Origin: an uncultured Collinsella sp.
GTDB lineage: Bacteria; Actinomycetota; Coriobacteriia; Coriobacteriales; Coriobacteriaceae
Assembly (NCBI GenBank): GCA_902493375.1
Contig: CABUPH010000010.1
Coordinates: forward strand, 1 to 64,000
Direction: 5' to 3'
DNA: 64,000 bases
Under the pieces are notes generated by a model. The model saw only the letters and a program-made list of their open reading frames with translations, had not been told where the DNA came from and did no database searches. Each line of letters opens with the position of its first letter. Within the stretch, counting starts at the first letter, position 1. A program made the position numbers and the translations under genes. This document shows positions 35,072 to 44,900 of the stretch, one piece after another.

Positions 35072-36277
35072 ATGAGCGGGCTGATTATCGATAGCGAAGC
35101 CTGTATCGGCTGCGGTCGCTGCGTTCGCGCCTGCGCCTCGGGCGGCATTGTGGTGGAGGGTGAGCGCCCCAATCGCTGTGCCCGCGTAACCGACGGCTGT
35201 ATCCTGTGCGGTGGGTGCGTCGACGCCTGCCCCGTCAACGCCATCTCGATTGAGCGCGACGAGGCCGCCGGCGCGGCAGACCTTGACGCATATCGAGACA
35301 TCTGGATCTTCGTGCAAACTGACGAGCACGACGCCGTGGCATCCGTGGCCTTCGAGCTCATGGGCAAGGGGCGCGAGCTTGCCGATGCCCGCGGCTGCCG
35401 TCTGGTGGCACTGGTCGGCATGAGCCCCGAGGGCTCACTCGGGGACCTGGAGCATCTGATTTGCGCCGGTGCGGACGAAGTTCTGGTCTGTCGTGACGAG
35501 CGCCTGCGTCAGAACGACGCGGAGGTCTACGCCCGCTTGATCTGCGATTTGGTGGCCGAGCGCAAGCCCGAGGCCATTCTGTACGGCGCGACCGCCTTTG
35601 GTCGCGAGCTGGCGCCTGGCGTTGCCGTGCGCCTGCAGACGGGCCTCACGGCTGACTGCACCGTGCTTTCGATGGATACGGAGACGGGCTTGCTGCAGCA
35701 GACGCGCCCGGCGTTTGGCGGCAACTTGATGGCCACCATCATTTGCCCCAACCACCGTCCGCAGATGGCAACGGTGCGCCCCGGTATCTTTAAGGCGCCC
35801 GAGTTTGACTATAGCCGCTCCAGCACGATCACCCAGGTGATGCTTGCGGAAGACGTTAAGGCCCGTGTCGAGATCTCGATTCCCGCCGAGGAGTGGGGAC
35901 AGCAGGCCTCAATTGCCGATGCCGAGCGTCTGGTCGTGGTGGGCCGCGGTATCGGCTCCAAGAAGAATCTGCCCCTGATGCGAAAGCTCGCCGATGCCCT
36001 GGGTGCCGAGCTTGGTTGCACGCGCCCCGTGGTGGAGGCCGGCTGGCTGGAGTATCGCCACCAAATTGGCCAGACGGGTGTATCGGTCTCGCCCAAGCTC
36101 CTCGTGAGCATCGGTGTCTCGGGTGCTATCCAGCATCTCGCCGGCATCGGTGGGGCGGAGTGCATTGTCGCCATCAATGAGGACCCGGATGCCCCCATCT
36201 TTGGTGCCGCCCAGTACAAGGTCGTCGGCGATGCCGTTGAGATCGTTGAGGAGCTGCTGGTTCAGCTCGAGTGCTAA
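35072..36277 (+). CDS. etfA: EtfA with N-terminal 2[4Fe-4S] ferredoxin domain
   Basis: The 401-aa protein begins with a ferredoxin domain, CIGCGRCVRACASGG and CILCGGCVDACPVNAI, which binds two [4Fe-4S] clusters, then an ETF alpha N-domain and a C-terminal FAD domain (VVGRGIGSKKNLPLM, QIGQTGVSVSPKLLVSIGVSG, SIGVSGAIQHLAG, INEDPDAPIFGAA). Fusion to ferredoxin is seen in LctC-type Etf subunits and supports use of ferredoxin as low-potential partner. The ATG follows the etfB stop without a gap. The end overlaps the convergent HD gene by 4 nt. Confidence 0.93.
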   Translation: MSGLIIDSEACIGCGRCVRACASGGIVVEGERPNRCARVTDGCILCGGCVDACPVNAISIERDEAAGAADLDAYRDIWIFVQTDEHDAVASVAFELMGKGRELADARGCRLVALVGMSPEGSLGDLEHLICAGADEVLVCRDERLRQNDAEVYARLICDLVAERKPEAILYGATAFGRELAPGVAVRLQTGLTADCTVLSMDTETGLLQQTRPAFGGNLMATIICPNHRPQMATVRPGIFKAPEFDYSRSSTITQVMLAEDVKARVEISIPAEEWGQQASIADAERLVVVGRGIGSKKNLPLMRKLADALGAELGCTRPVVEAGWLEYRHQIGQTGVSVSPKLLVSIGVSGAIQHLAGIGGAECIVAINEDPDAPIFGAAQYKVVGDAVEIVEELLVQLEC

Positions 36278-37086
36278 GCGCTTGCCAGCCAGCGGCGCAG
36301 CTCGTCCTTAAGGCGGCTCCAGGTTGCATGCGCGGCGGGGTCGGTAAAGGGCCGCGTAATGCCAAAGGGCGCGTCGAGCAGGCGGTAGATATCGCCCTGC
36401 TCGCGCGCCAGCGCGCGGCTTGCCGGATAGACGAGCTCAAACATAAAGCAGATAAGCCCCACCAAGAAGTCGGCGGGCTCATCGCGCTCATCGCGCGTGA
36501 CGCAGCGGTGCTCGTTAAAGGCGGTAAGCGCCGGTGTCGAGAAGTGGCTGGCAAGAAACGTGTCCTCATCCACTTTGAGGATGGTGTCGACGGTGCTGTC
36601 GGCGATGGTGCGCATAATGTCGATCTTGTCGCCATCGCGCACGATATCGCAGAAGCTCCGTGTGCGCTCGTCGAGCTGTGCGGGTAGACGGAAATCGCTG
36701 TGATAGGCAATGCTCGCTCGGATGAGCTCATCTTCTGCCGGGTCATCGATAAAGTCGCGGATGCTCGTTACGGCGGGTGCATCGGCGGGATTCTCGCCAA
36801 AGAGGACCTCGACGCCCAGTGTTGCATGGCTCATGCTCTCGGCGTCCTTAAAGGTGTCCCAGCGCCGCAGCTGCTCAAAGCGGCCCATATCGTGTAGCAG
36901 GCCGCAAAGCCACGCCAAGTCAATATCTTTTGACGACCAGCCCTGCTCGCGCGCTACGGCATCGCATGCCTCGGCCACGTGGTACGTATGCTCGATTTTG
37001 AGCGCGATGCGTGGGTTGGTGGCGTCGTAGGCATCGGTGTAGCTTTTGAAGGCCGCGCGCGCCCGGTCTCGATCGATAGCTGTCAT
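36274..37086 (-). CDS. HD-domain metal-dependent phosphohydrolase
   Basis: The 270-aa protein has the HD-domain metal ligands: H in KIEHTYHVAEACDAVA, the HD pair in LCGLLHDMGRFEQL, a further His in SIAYHSDFRLP and Asp in DIVRDGDKIDIM. HD proteins hydrolyse phosphoester bonds, frequently of nucleotides; the substrate here is unknown. AGGAAG precedes the ATG. The gene is convergent with etfA and overlaps its last 4 bases, so no terminator separates the two transcripts. Confidence 0.85.
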   Translation of the reverse strand: MTAIDRDRARAAFKSYTDAYDATNPRIALKIEHTYHVAEACDAVAREQGWSSKDIDLAWLCGLLHDMGRFEQLRRWDTFKDAESMSHATLGVEVLFGENPADAPAVTSIRDFIDDPAEDELIRASIAYHSDFRLPAQLDERTRSFCDIVRDGDKIDIMRTIADSTVDTILKVDEDTFLASHFSTPALTAFNEHRCVTRDERDEPADFLVGLICFMFELVYPASRALAREQGDIYRLLDAPFGITRPFTDPAAHATWSRLKDELRRWLASA

Positions 37087-37182
37087 AATGACTTCCTAAA
37101 AAGTTGTGTCTTTCGATCCGGTGGCAATTGTAGGCGAACTTTATTGCCACCGGTTGATATTTCTGCTGCGTTGCGAGGCGCG

Positions 37183-37905
37183 ATGCAGACGACTTACCAG
37201 AATGGGAGTGGCATGGTCCTTAGGATCTTTAAAATCGTCTGGCCAGTGATGCTTACCTATGTTGCAATAGGCGCGCCGTGCGGAATGATCATGGGGCAGA
37301 CGGGAATGGAGCCCTGGATGGTCTTTGCTCTGAGCAGCACGTTTGTGACGGGCAGCGGCCAGTTTATGATCTGCAATCTTTGGCTGGCGGGCGTACCGGC
37401 ACCTTCGATTATCGCGAGCGTCGCCGCCATCTCCTCGCGCTTCGCTCTTTATTCGGCATCGATCGCACCCCATCTGGCGGGCGCCTCGAAGCGTCAGACG
37501 CTGGCTGTTGCCGCGACGCTCACCGAGGAGGCATACGGCATCTCGCTTGCCAAGCTGGTAGAGGGGGAGGATTGGGGCCCGCGCGAATCCTTCGTGCTCA
37601 ACGTGATCCTCATCGCGACATGGGGCGCTTCGTGCACGATGGGTGCCATCGTCGGTGCCGTTGTCGATGTTCCCACCGCAATTGCGAGTTTCGTCTGCAC
37701 GTCGCTTTTTATCTGTCTACTCTTTTCGCAGCGGCTGTCGCGCGGCAACGTTGTCGCGGCGGTTTCGGGTGCGGTGTCCGTCGCCGTATGCAAGTTCTTG
37801 GGCCTCACGAATATTGCCGTGCCGGCAAGCGTCGTGGTCGGCATTGCCATTGCGCTGGCGTGCGATGCTGTATTTGACGGAAGAGGTGCCCGCGATGCCC
37901 GTTAA
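37183..37905 (+). CDS. azlC: AzlC-family branched-chain amino acid exporter, large subunit
   Basis: The roughly 240-aa integral membrane protein has the AzlC pattern: WPVMLTYVAIGAPCGMIMGQ in the first helix, then SSTFVTGSGQFMICNL and AISSRFALYSASIAPHLAGA, matching the conserved R-h-x-L-y-S-x-S-h-a-P motif. With AzlD it exports branched-chain amino acids or azaleucine. The start is uncertain: the ATG at 37183 has GAGG 5 nt upstream, while the ATG at 37213 has GGGAG and would remove 10 residues. It overlaps azlD by 11 nt. Confidence 0.85.
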   Translation: MQTTYQNGSGMVLRIFKIVWPVMLTYVAIGAPCGMIMGQTGMEPWMVFALSSTFVTGSGQFMICNLWLAGVPAPSIIASVAAISSRFALYSASIAPHLAGASKRQTLAVAATLTEEAYGISLAKLVEGEDWGPRESFVLNVILIATWGASCTMGAIVGAVVDVPTAIASFVCTSLFICLLFSQRLSRGNVVAAVSGAVSVAVCKFLGLTNIAVPASVVVGIAIALACDAVFDGRGARDAR

Positions 37906-38218
37906 CGAGTTCTTGGTTCTGTGGCTGTCGTCGTGGGCTGCTATCGTGTTCTTTCGCATCGCGCCGGCGTTCGCCTTGCGCGGGCGGACCCTGTCGCCCC
38001 GCATTACCGAGGCCCTGGGCTATATCCCGCCCGCTGCCTTTGCCGCGCTGGTCGCCAACGACTTGGTGAGTCCCGGCGCGTTCGACGCGGGGCTCTGGCC
38101 TGCCTTGGTTCCCTGGATTGCGGCTGCCGGCGTCGTGGTCGTGGCGGTCAAGACAAAATCGATGCTGTGGTGCTGCGTCTCGGGCATCGTACTCTATATC
38201 GTCTTGAGCCTTATATAG
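37895..38218 (+). CDS. azlD: AzlD-family branched-chain amino acid exporter, small subunit
   Basis: The 107-aa protein has three to four membrane helices with the family's short, hydrophobic layout (FLVLWLSSWAAIVFFRIAPA, GYIPPAAFAALVANDL, VPWIAAAGVVVVAVKTKS and CCVSGIVLYIVLSLI). Y-I-P-P-A-A-f is the conserved AzlD motif. AGAGGTG lies within the end of azlC 7 nt before the ATG. It is the partner subunit of AzlC. Confidence 0.85.
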   Translation: MPVNEFLVLWLSSWAAIVFFRIAPAFALRGRTLSPRITEALGYIPPAAFAALVANDLVSPGAFDAGLWPALVPWIAAAGVVVVAVKTKSMLWCCVSGIVLYIVLSLI

Positions 38219-38368
38219 GGGTGGCGTCGCGGGCGCCGAGTCTCGTTCCATCCCAACTTGTCGAATTTTTCACCGAGCTGGTCTATTTCTTCTGGTACCA
38301 TGGTCAAACTTTACTGTAGCAAAGCGTGACGTGGGCTTTTGTACCCCGTCAGCGGAAATGGGGGTTTC

Positions 38369-39391
38369 ATGGCACAGGAAGCGACCGCCAACGAGCAAAA
38401 GAAATTCAAGGTCCCGCGCATCCCGGGCGACATCATGATCTATCCGATGATCGTCGGTCTTTTGCTCAACACCTTCTGCCCGCAGGTTTTTGAGATCGGC
38501 GGATTCTTTACGGCTGCCTGCCGCGGTGGCTCCAATACCATCGTCGCCGCGATCCTGCTGTTTGTGGGCGCCGGCATCAGCTTTAAGTCCACGCCGGGCG
38601 CTATCAAGACCGGCATCGTCGTGCTGATTCCCAAGCTGGTCGTCGCAGCGGCTCTCGGCCTGGGCGTGGCATATTTCTTTAACGACAACTTCCTGGGTCT
38701 GAGCTCCGTGTCTATCATCGGCGGCATCACGTTTTGCAACATGGCGCTCTATACGGGCATCATGGGCGAGTTCGGTGATGGGTCTGAGCAGGGCGCCGTC
38801 GGTATCCTGTTCTTTACGGCCGGCCCCGCCGTCACGATGATCATCCTCGGTGTTTCCGGCCTCGCCAACATTCCCATTGGCACCATTATCGGCTCCATCT
38901 TGCCACTCGTTATCGGCATGGTTCTGGGCAACCTGTTCCCGTTTATCAAGAACCTGCTGGTCCCCGGCGCCAATCCCGCGATCGCTGTCATCGGATTTCA
39001 GCTCGGTGCGTCCATGAGCCTGTCGAGCTTTATCACCGGCGGTATTTCCGGCATCTTGCTGGGCCTTGTCACGCTGTTTGTCGTCGGTCCCATCACCTTT
39101 GCGTTCGAGCGTCTGTGCGGCGGCAATGGCAAGGCCGCCGTGGCTTGTTCCACCATTGCCGGCACGGCTATGACCACGCCGGTTGCTCTTGCTGAGGTCG
39201 CGCCGCGCTATGCCGAGCTTGCGCCCACCGCGTATGCGCAGATCGCCACCGCTGTCATCATCACGGCAATCATGGCCCCGATTCTGACTGGCTGGGTCGA
39301 TAAGAAGTTCTGCCACGGCGAAGAGGATCTGTCGGTCGAAGGCGTCGAGGCTATTGAGGAAGCCGTCGCGACCGACATCGACGGCGAGTAA
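38369..39391 (+). CDS. kdgT: 2-keto-3-deoxygluconate permease
   Basis: The 340-aa protein is a ten-helix transporter of the KdgT family, which imports 2-keto-3-deoxygluconate with protons. Characteristic segments are KVPRIPGDIMIYPMIVGLLLN at the start, FVGAGISFKSTPGAIKTG, FVVGPITFAFERLCGGNGKAA-like residues near 245 and STIAGTAMTTPVALAEV. GGGGG lies 5 nt before the ATG of MAQEATANEQ. No pectin or hexuronate catabolic genes are adjacent, so regulation and pathway cannot be judged from the window. Two hairpins follow it. Confidence 0.85.
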   Translation: MAQEATANEQKKFKVPRIPGDIMIYPMIVGLLLNTFCPQVFEIGGFFTAACRGGSNTIVAAILLFVGAGISFKSTPGAIKTGIVVLIPKLVVAAALGLGVAYFFNDNFLGLSSVSIIGGITFCNMALYTGIMGEFGDGSEQGAVGILFFTAGPAVTMIILGVSGLANIPIGTIIGSILPLVIGMVLGNLFPFIKNLLVPGANPAIAVIGFQLGASMSLSSFITGGISGILLGLVTLFVVGPITFAFERLCGGNGKAAVACSTIAGTAMTTPVALAEVAPRYAELAPTAYAQIATAVIITAIMAPILTGWVDKKFCHGEEDLSVEGVEAIEEAVATDIDGE

Positions 39392-39440
39392 TCGTCGACG
39401 CGAGTCAATCAAGCCGGCGTGTGCAATTCGCGCCGTATGG

Positions 39441-39480
39441 GCGCCCGAACAGAAACTGTTTTGCAGTGATGTTCGGGCGC
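39441..39480 (+). terminator. Hairpin after kdgT
   Basis: GCGCCCGAACA at 39441-39451 and TGTTCGGGCGC at 39470-39480 form an 11-bp perfect stem. Sequence after it is not T-rich, so it may be a transcript-stabilising hairpin rather than a terminator. Confidence 0.6.
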
Positions 39481-39491
39481 TCTGCTATTAT

Positions 39492-39522
39492 CCCCTTTAC
39501 CCCTGCGGAGTAAAGGGGTGTT
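39492..39522 (+). terminator. Candidate terminator between kdgT and the diguanylate cyclase gene
   Basis: CCCCTTTAC at 39492-39500 pairs with GTAAAGGGG at 39510-39518, followed by TGTTTATT. Confidence 0.55.
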
Positions 39523-39572
39523 TATTGCCCTGATTCGAATTGGGCGATTCTGACCACTTGGATATTGAAGGG

Positions 39573-40724
39573 ATGGCGCTAGTGGTTAAGGCACTCAAGA
39601 TTGAGATATTCGTGCTATGCATGATTGTTCTTATCGGGCTTGCCGTGCGAAGTCGTCGCTCCTTGTTCTCGAGCACCCAGCAGCTATTGTTTAGCATGCT
39701 TGGCTACACCTCTGCCGCGTACATATTATTCGATATGATCTGGACGCTTTCGGACGGTGTGGACGGCACGTTGGGCATTGCTGCCAACTGGATTTCCAAC
39801 GCGGTTTCGTTTTCGCTCTTTGCTATCGCGTGTCTCATTTGGTTTATCTATTCCGAGACGGTGCAGGGTTCTCGCCTTTTGACCTCGCGCTATAGGGTGG
39901 TGCTTGTAGCGTTGCCTACGGCTCTGGTGGTCGTGCTGGCGTTTACCAGTTACTGGACGCACGCCCTGTTCTATATCGATTCGCAGGGCGTGTATCGTCG
40001 CGGCTTTGCCTATATGATCCAGCCCATCGTCAGCTACTGTTACGTTATACATACGTCCCTGCATGCGTTTGTGCAATCTCGCAGGGTCGAGAGCCTGCAG
40101 ACGAAGGCCATCTATCGAACCTTGGCATTTTTCGCCATTCCGGCCCTGGTGGGCGGTACCTTTCAGGTCGTATACTCGGTGCCCGGCCTTTGTGTCGGCA
40201 TAATGATTAGCATGTTGCTGCTCTACATCATCTACCAGGAGCAGCTCATCTCGACCGACCCGTTGACTGGACTTAACAATCGCAACCGTTTTGAGACCTA
40301 TATGCTGTCGCTGTTCTCGGGTACTGACCAGGCCGAGGGTGTGTATCTGCTGATGATGGATGCTGACGGTTTTAAGCAGATTAACGATCACTATGGACAT
40401 GTTGAGGGCGACCATGCTCTTCAGGTTGTTGCGACGGCGCTCAAGGACGTCTGCTCGCCGGCTGGTGGCTTTATCGCACGTTATGGTGGCGATGAGTTTG
40501 TGGTGCTCCAAAAGGCCGCGGCGGAACAGGACATCATAGACCTGTGTTCGGCGATTGACGACGAGCTCGCTCGTGCCGAGGTACCGTATGCATTGCGGAT
40601 GTCCATCGGTTACGCGCGGTTCGGCGATAGTGTTGATACCTGGCAAGACTTACTTCGCGCTGCCGATGCAGAGCTCTATCGCGTCAAGGCCGAGAAAAAG
40701 AAAGCCGGCGTAGAAATACGCTAG
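39573..40724 (+). CDS. Membrane-bound diguanylate cyclase (GGDEF)
   Basis: The protein of about 383 aa has an N-terminal sensory region of six to seven membrane helices (residues 5-225) and a C-terminal GGDEF domain that makes cyclic di-GMP. The catalytic motif is intact in RYGGDEFVV, preceded by DPLTGLNNRN and MDADGFKQINDHYGH. The RxxD inhibitory I-site is absent (the preceding residues are SPAGGFIA), so product feedback is probably lost. The start is uncertain: ATG at 39573 has GAAGGG directly before it, GTG at 39582 has better spacing. A strong terminator follows. Confidence 0.85.
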   Translation: MALVVKALKIEIFVLCMIVLIGLAVRSRRSLFSSTQQLLFSMLGYTSAAYILFDMIWTLSDGVDGTLGIAANWISNAVSFSLFAIACLIWFIYSETVQGSRLLTSRYRVVLVALPTALVVVLAFTSYWTHALFYIDSQGVYRRGFAYMIQPIVSYCYVIHTSLHAFVQSRRVESLQTKAIYRTLAFFAIPALVGGTFQVVYSVPGLCVGIMISMLLLYIIYQEQLISTDPLTGLNNRNRFETYMLSLFSGTDQAEGVYLLMMDADGFKQINDHYGHVEGDHALQVVATALKDVCSPAGGFIARYGGDEFVVLQKAAAEQDIIDLCSAIDDELARAEVPYALRMSIGYARFGDSVDTWQDLLRAADAELYRVKAEKKKAGVEIR

Positions 40725-40766
40725 AAAAGGGGCATACGACCGTGTTTGGTCGTGCGCCCCTTTTGC
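40725..40766 (+). terminator. Rho-independent terminator of the GGDEF gene
   Basis: AAAAGGGGCATACGACC and GGTCGTGCGCCCCTTTT pair over about 16 bp around a GTGTTT loop, starting directly after the stop codon. Confidence 0.85.
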
Positions 40767-40913
40767 GTTTGTGGGGGGGCCACCGGCCATAATGCCCAGG
40801 CGCGGTGCGGCAAGACGGGCGTCTGCCGCCGCGACTCGGTACGAAATCAACGAGAACCAGTGTGCTCCATTAAGCTAAAGTATGCGAATGCCCTCCCTAA
40901 AAAGGTGAGCTCG

Positions 40914-41849
40914 CTAGGCTTTTTTGGGTTTGTTGACGATGATGATGCCGCCGCAGACCAACAGCAGGGCAACGATGACGGTAACGGGGCTCGTGCCCGC
41001 GCCTTCGCCGAGCAGCAGCGCGCTCAGCAGCACACCAAAGACGGGGTTCATAAACCCAAAGACCGAGACGCGGCTGACGGGGTTGACGGCAAGCAGGCGC
41101 GACCACAGCGAGTAGGCGACCGCGGAGATAAGCGCCATGTAGATGATGAGCACGATGGCGGGGACAATCGCCGTGGGGGAGAGCGCGCCACCCATCAAAA
41201 AGCCGATGGCGGTGAGGACCAGGCCGCCGACTAAAAACTGCCAGCCGGCAAGCAAAACACCGTCGTGCTTGCGCGAGAAGATGCCGATCAGGCAGGTCGA
41301 AAGAGCACCCGCGACAGTGGAGGCTAGGATAAAGCCCTCGCCATCGAGCCTGAAGCCAAAGGTGCCATCTGCGCCCGAAAGGTTGACGAGCGCGACGCCG
41401 GCAAAGCCCAGCGCACAGCCAAGCACCTTGGCCGTATTGAGCTTCTCGGTGTGAAATGCCAGGGCGGCAAAGAGGATTGCGAGGAAGTTGGCGCTGGCCT
41501 CGATGATGGAGCTCGACATGGCGCTGGCGCGCGAGAGGCCCAGATAGAAAAAGAAGTACTGCCCGATAGTCTGGAAGAGCGACAAGACAAAGATGGGCTT
41601 GATGTCGCGCGCTTGCGGTATGAGAGGGCGGCGTTGGGCCGCGCTCATCCCAACGATAACCAGGGCGCCGGCAAGCGTAAAGCGTAAACCTGCAAAGAGC
41701 AGCTGCGAAGCGCTGTCGTGCGCCGGGATACCAAAGAGTGCGTAGCCGATCTTGATGCAGGGAAAGGCCGATCCCCAGAGTGCACAGCAAACAAGACAGC
41801 CCAGGATGAGTCCGGGCAGGGTGGCGAGATGCGGCTTGCGGCTTTCCAT
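40914..41849 (-). CDS. DMT-superfamily (EamA) transporter
   Basis: The 311-aa protein has two tandem EamA repeats with about ten membrane helices. Typical segments are CCALWGSAFPCIKIGYALFG at the start, LFQTIGQYFFFYLGLSRASA, the second-repeat YMALISAVAYSLWSRLLAVNP and NPVFGVLLSALLLGEG. EamA proteins export or import small metabolites; the substrate is not indicated. The ATG of MESRKP has AGGAAGGA upstream, so a 14-residue N-terminal extension is rejected. The gene lies downstream of purL on the same strand, separated by a terminator. Confidence 0.87.
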   Translation of the reverse strand: MESRKPHLATLPGLILGCLVCCALWGSAFPCIKIGYALFGIPAHDSASQLLFAGLRFTLAGALVIVGMSAAQRRPLIPQARDIKPIFVLSLFQTIGQYFFFYLGLSRASAMSSSIIEASANFLAILFAALAFHTEKLNTAKVLGCALGFAGVALVNLSGADGTFGFRLDGEGFILASTVAGALSTCLIGIFSRKHDGVLLAGWQFLVGGLVLTAIGFLMGGALSPTAIVPAIVLIIYMALISAVAYSLWSRLLAVNPVSRVSVFGFMNPVFGVLLSALLLGEGAGTSPVTVIVALLLVCGGIIIVNKPKKA

Positions 41850-41874
41850 GATGTCCTTCCTACATGCGCGAAGC

Positions 41875-41911
41875 AAAAAAGAACCCGCCACCGGATGTGT
41901 CGGTGGCGGGT
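41875..41911 (-). terminator. Rho-independent terminator of purL
   Basis: ACCCGCCACCG at 41883-41893 pairs with CGGTGGCGGGT at 41901-41911 around GATGTGT. On the minus strand it is followed by TTC and a run of six T residues. Confidence 0.9.
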
Positions 41912-41948
41912 GTTGTTACCCGAAGGGATTGTACCCGATGGGAAAGGT

Positions 41949-44900
41949 TTAAGCGAAGTAGGCCACGCCGCTCTCAAAGATTGGCATGAACTTATCGCCG
42001 GGGACATGCTCGGGCACGTTGCGATACAGGTTGTCGCCGCGACGCTCGGCATGGCCCATCTTGCCCAGGACGCGGCCGTCGGGGCTCGTGATGCCCTCGA
42101 TGGCGAGTGCGGAGCCGTTGGGGTTGACGGAAAGATCCATGCTGGGCTTGCCGTCCTCGCCCACGTACTGCGTGGCGACCTGGCCGTTGGCGATAAGCTG
42201 GGCGAGTACCTCGTCGTTGGCGACAAAGCGGCCCTCGCCGTGGCTGATGGCGACGGTGTAGGGGTCGTCCAGGCTGCACTGCGACAGCCACGGGGACAAG
42301 TTGGACGAGATGCGGGTGCGCACCAGACGGCTCTGGTGGCGACCGATGGTGTTGAACGTCAGCGTGGGCGCATCGGGCGTGGTGTCGACGATGTCGCCGT
42401 AGGGCACCAGGCCGAGCTTGATCAGGGCCTGGAAGCCGTTGCAGATGCCCAGCATCAGGCCATCGCGGGCCTTGAGCAGGTCGCGGACTGCCTCGGTGAC
42501 CTCGGGAGCGCGGAAGAACGCCGTGATGAACTTGGCGGAGCCGTCGGGCTCGTCGCCGCCCGAGAAGCCGCCGGGGATCATGACGATCTGGCTTGCGCGG
42601 ATGCGGCGGGCAAGCTCGTGGGTGCTCTCGGCGACGGCCTCGGGCGTGAGGTTGTTGATCACGAAGGTGTCGGCTTCGGCGCCGGCGGCGCGGAAGGCAC
42701 GGGCGCTATCGTACTCGCAGTTGTTGCCGGGGAACACGGGGATAACCACGCGCGGGCGGGCGATCTTGGCGCCGCCGTACACGTGGATGTCCTTGGCGCG
42801 GAAGTCGATGGTCTCGACCTCGGGGGTCTCGCCGGCGCTGCGGTAGGCAAAGACGCCCTCGATGCCGCTCTCCCAGGCCTCCTGGAGCTCGGAGAGCTCG
42901 ATGACTTCGGAGCCGGTGTCGATGACATAGCCCTCGACGGTGGTGCCCAGGGGCTCGACGACAACGCCGTCGGCGACCTCGGGCAGCTCGGCATCCTCGG
43001 CGAGCTCGACGATAAAGCTGCCGTAGAGCGGGGTGAAGAGGCTCTCCACGTCTACATCCTCGGCAAGCTCGATACCGATCTGGTTACCGACGCACATCTT
43101 AAAGAGGCTCTCGGCGCCGCAGCCGTAGCCGGGCGTGGAGATGGCCAGGGCGTTGCCGGTAGCAGTGAGCGCCTCGACGGCGTCAAACGCGGCGAGCAGC
43201 TGCTGAGCATCGGGGCGGTAGTCCTCGCCATAGGTGGCGGGGGCGATGCGGACGACGCGGTGCGTGAGGCCCTTGAACTCGGGCGAGACGGCGCGGGCGG
43301 CCTTGCCCACGGCGACGGCGAAGCTGATCAGGGTCGGCGGAACGTTGAGCTCGCCGGCCTCGTCCTCAAACGAACCGCTCATGGAGTCCTTGCCGCCGAT
43401 GGCGCCGGCACCCAGGTCGACCTGGGCCATAAGGGCACCCAGGACGGCGGCCATGGGCTTGCCCCAGCGCTCTGCCTCGGTGCGCAGGCGCTCGAAGTAC
43501 TCCTGGAAGGAGAGGTAGGCGCGCTTGTGCTCAAAGCCGGCGGCAACGAGCTTGGCGATGGACTCGACCACGGACAGGTAGGCGCCCGCAAACTGGTCGG
43601 CTTCCATCAGATAGGGGTTGAAGCCCCATGCCATAGCACTCGCCGTGGTGGTCTCGCCGTCCACGGGGAACTTGGCGACCATGGCCGAGCTGGGGGTGAG
43701 CTGCGTCTTGCCGCCAAAGGGCATGAGCACGGTCGCGGCGCCGATGGTGGAGTCGAAGCGCTCGGAAAGGCCCTTGTTGGAAGCGACGTTGAGGTCGGTG
43801 ACAAGCGAGGTCATGCGCTCGGCGAGCGTGGTGCCGGCCCAGCTGGGCTGCCACACGCTACGGGCGCACACGTGGGCGACCTGGTGCTTGGGTGCGCCGT
43901 TGGAGTTGAGGAACTCGCGGGACAGGTCGACGATGGCGACGCCGTTCCAGGCCATGCGCATGCGCGGCTCGGCGGTAACCTCGGCGATAACGGTCGCCTC
44001 GAGGTTCTCCTCAGCGGCGTAGCCCATGAACTCCTCGACGTCACCGTCGGCGACGGCACAGGCCATGCGCTCCTGGGACTCAGAGATAGCGAGCTCGGTG
44101 CCGTCCAGGCCGTCGTACTTCTTGGTCACGGTATCAAGGTCGACATACAGGCCGTCGGCAAGCTCGCCCACGGCGACCGAGACGCCGCCGGCGCCAAAGT
44201 CGTTGCAGCGCTTGATCAGACGGCAGGCGTCGCCGCGGCGGAACAGGCGCTGCAGCTTGCGCTCGACAGGGGCGTTGCCCTTCTGGACCTCGGCACCCGA
44301 GGTCTCGATGGACTCGGTGTTCTGGGTCTTGGAGGAGCCAGTGGCGCCACCGATGCCATCGCGGCCGGTGCGGCCGCCCAGCAGGATGATCTTGTCGGTG
44401 GGGGCGGGGCACTCGCGACGAACGTGGTTTTCCGGGGTAGCGCCCACGACGGCGCCAACCTCCATGCGCTTGGCCACGTAACCGGGGTGATAGAGTTCGT
44501 TGACCTGACCGGTGGCAAGGCCGATCTGGTTGCCGTAGCTGGAGTAGCCGGCGGCGGCAGTGGTCACGAGCTTGCGCTGCGGCAGCTTGCCCTCGAGCGT
44601 CTCGGAAACCGGGACGGTGGGGTCGCCGGCGCCGGTGACGCGCATGGCCTGGTACACATAGCTGCGGCCCGAGAGCGGGTCGCGGATGGCGCCGCCCACG
44701 CAGGTGGCGGCACCGCCGAAGGGCTCGATCTCGGTCGGGTGGTTGTGGGTCTCGTTCTTAAAGAGGAACAGCCAGTCCTGGTCCTCGCCATCGACATCGA
44801 CCTTCACCTTGACGGTGCAGGCGTTGATCTCCTCGGACTCGTCGACATCGGTCATGACGCCGGTCTTCTTGAGGTACTTGGCGCCGATGGTGCCCATGTC

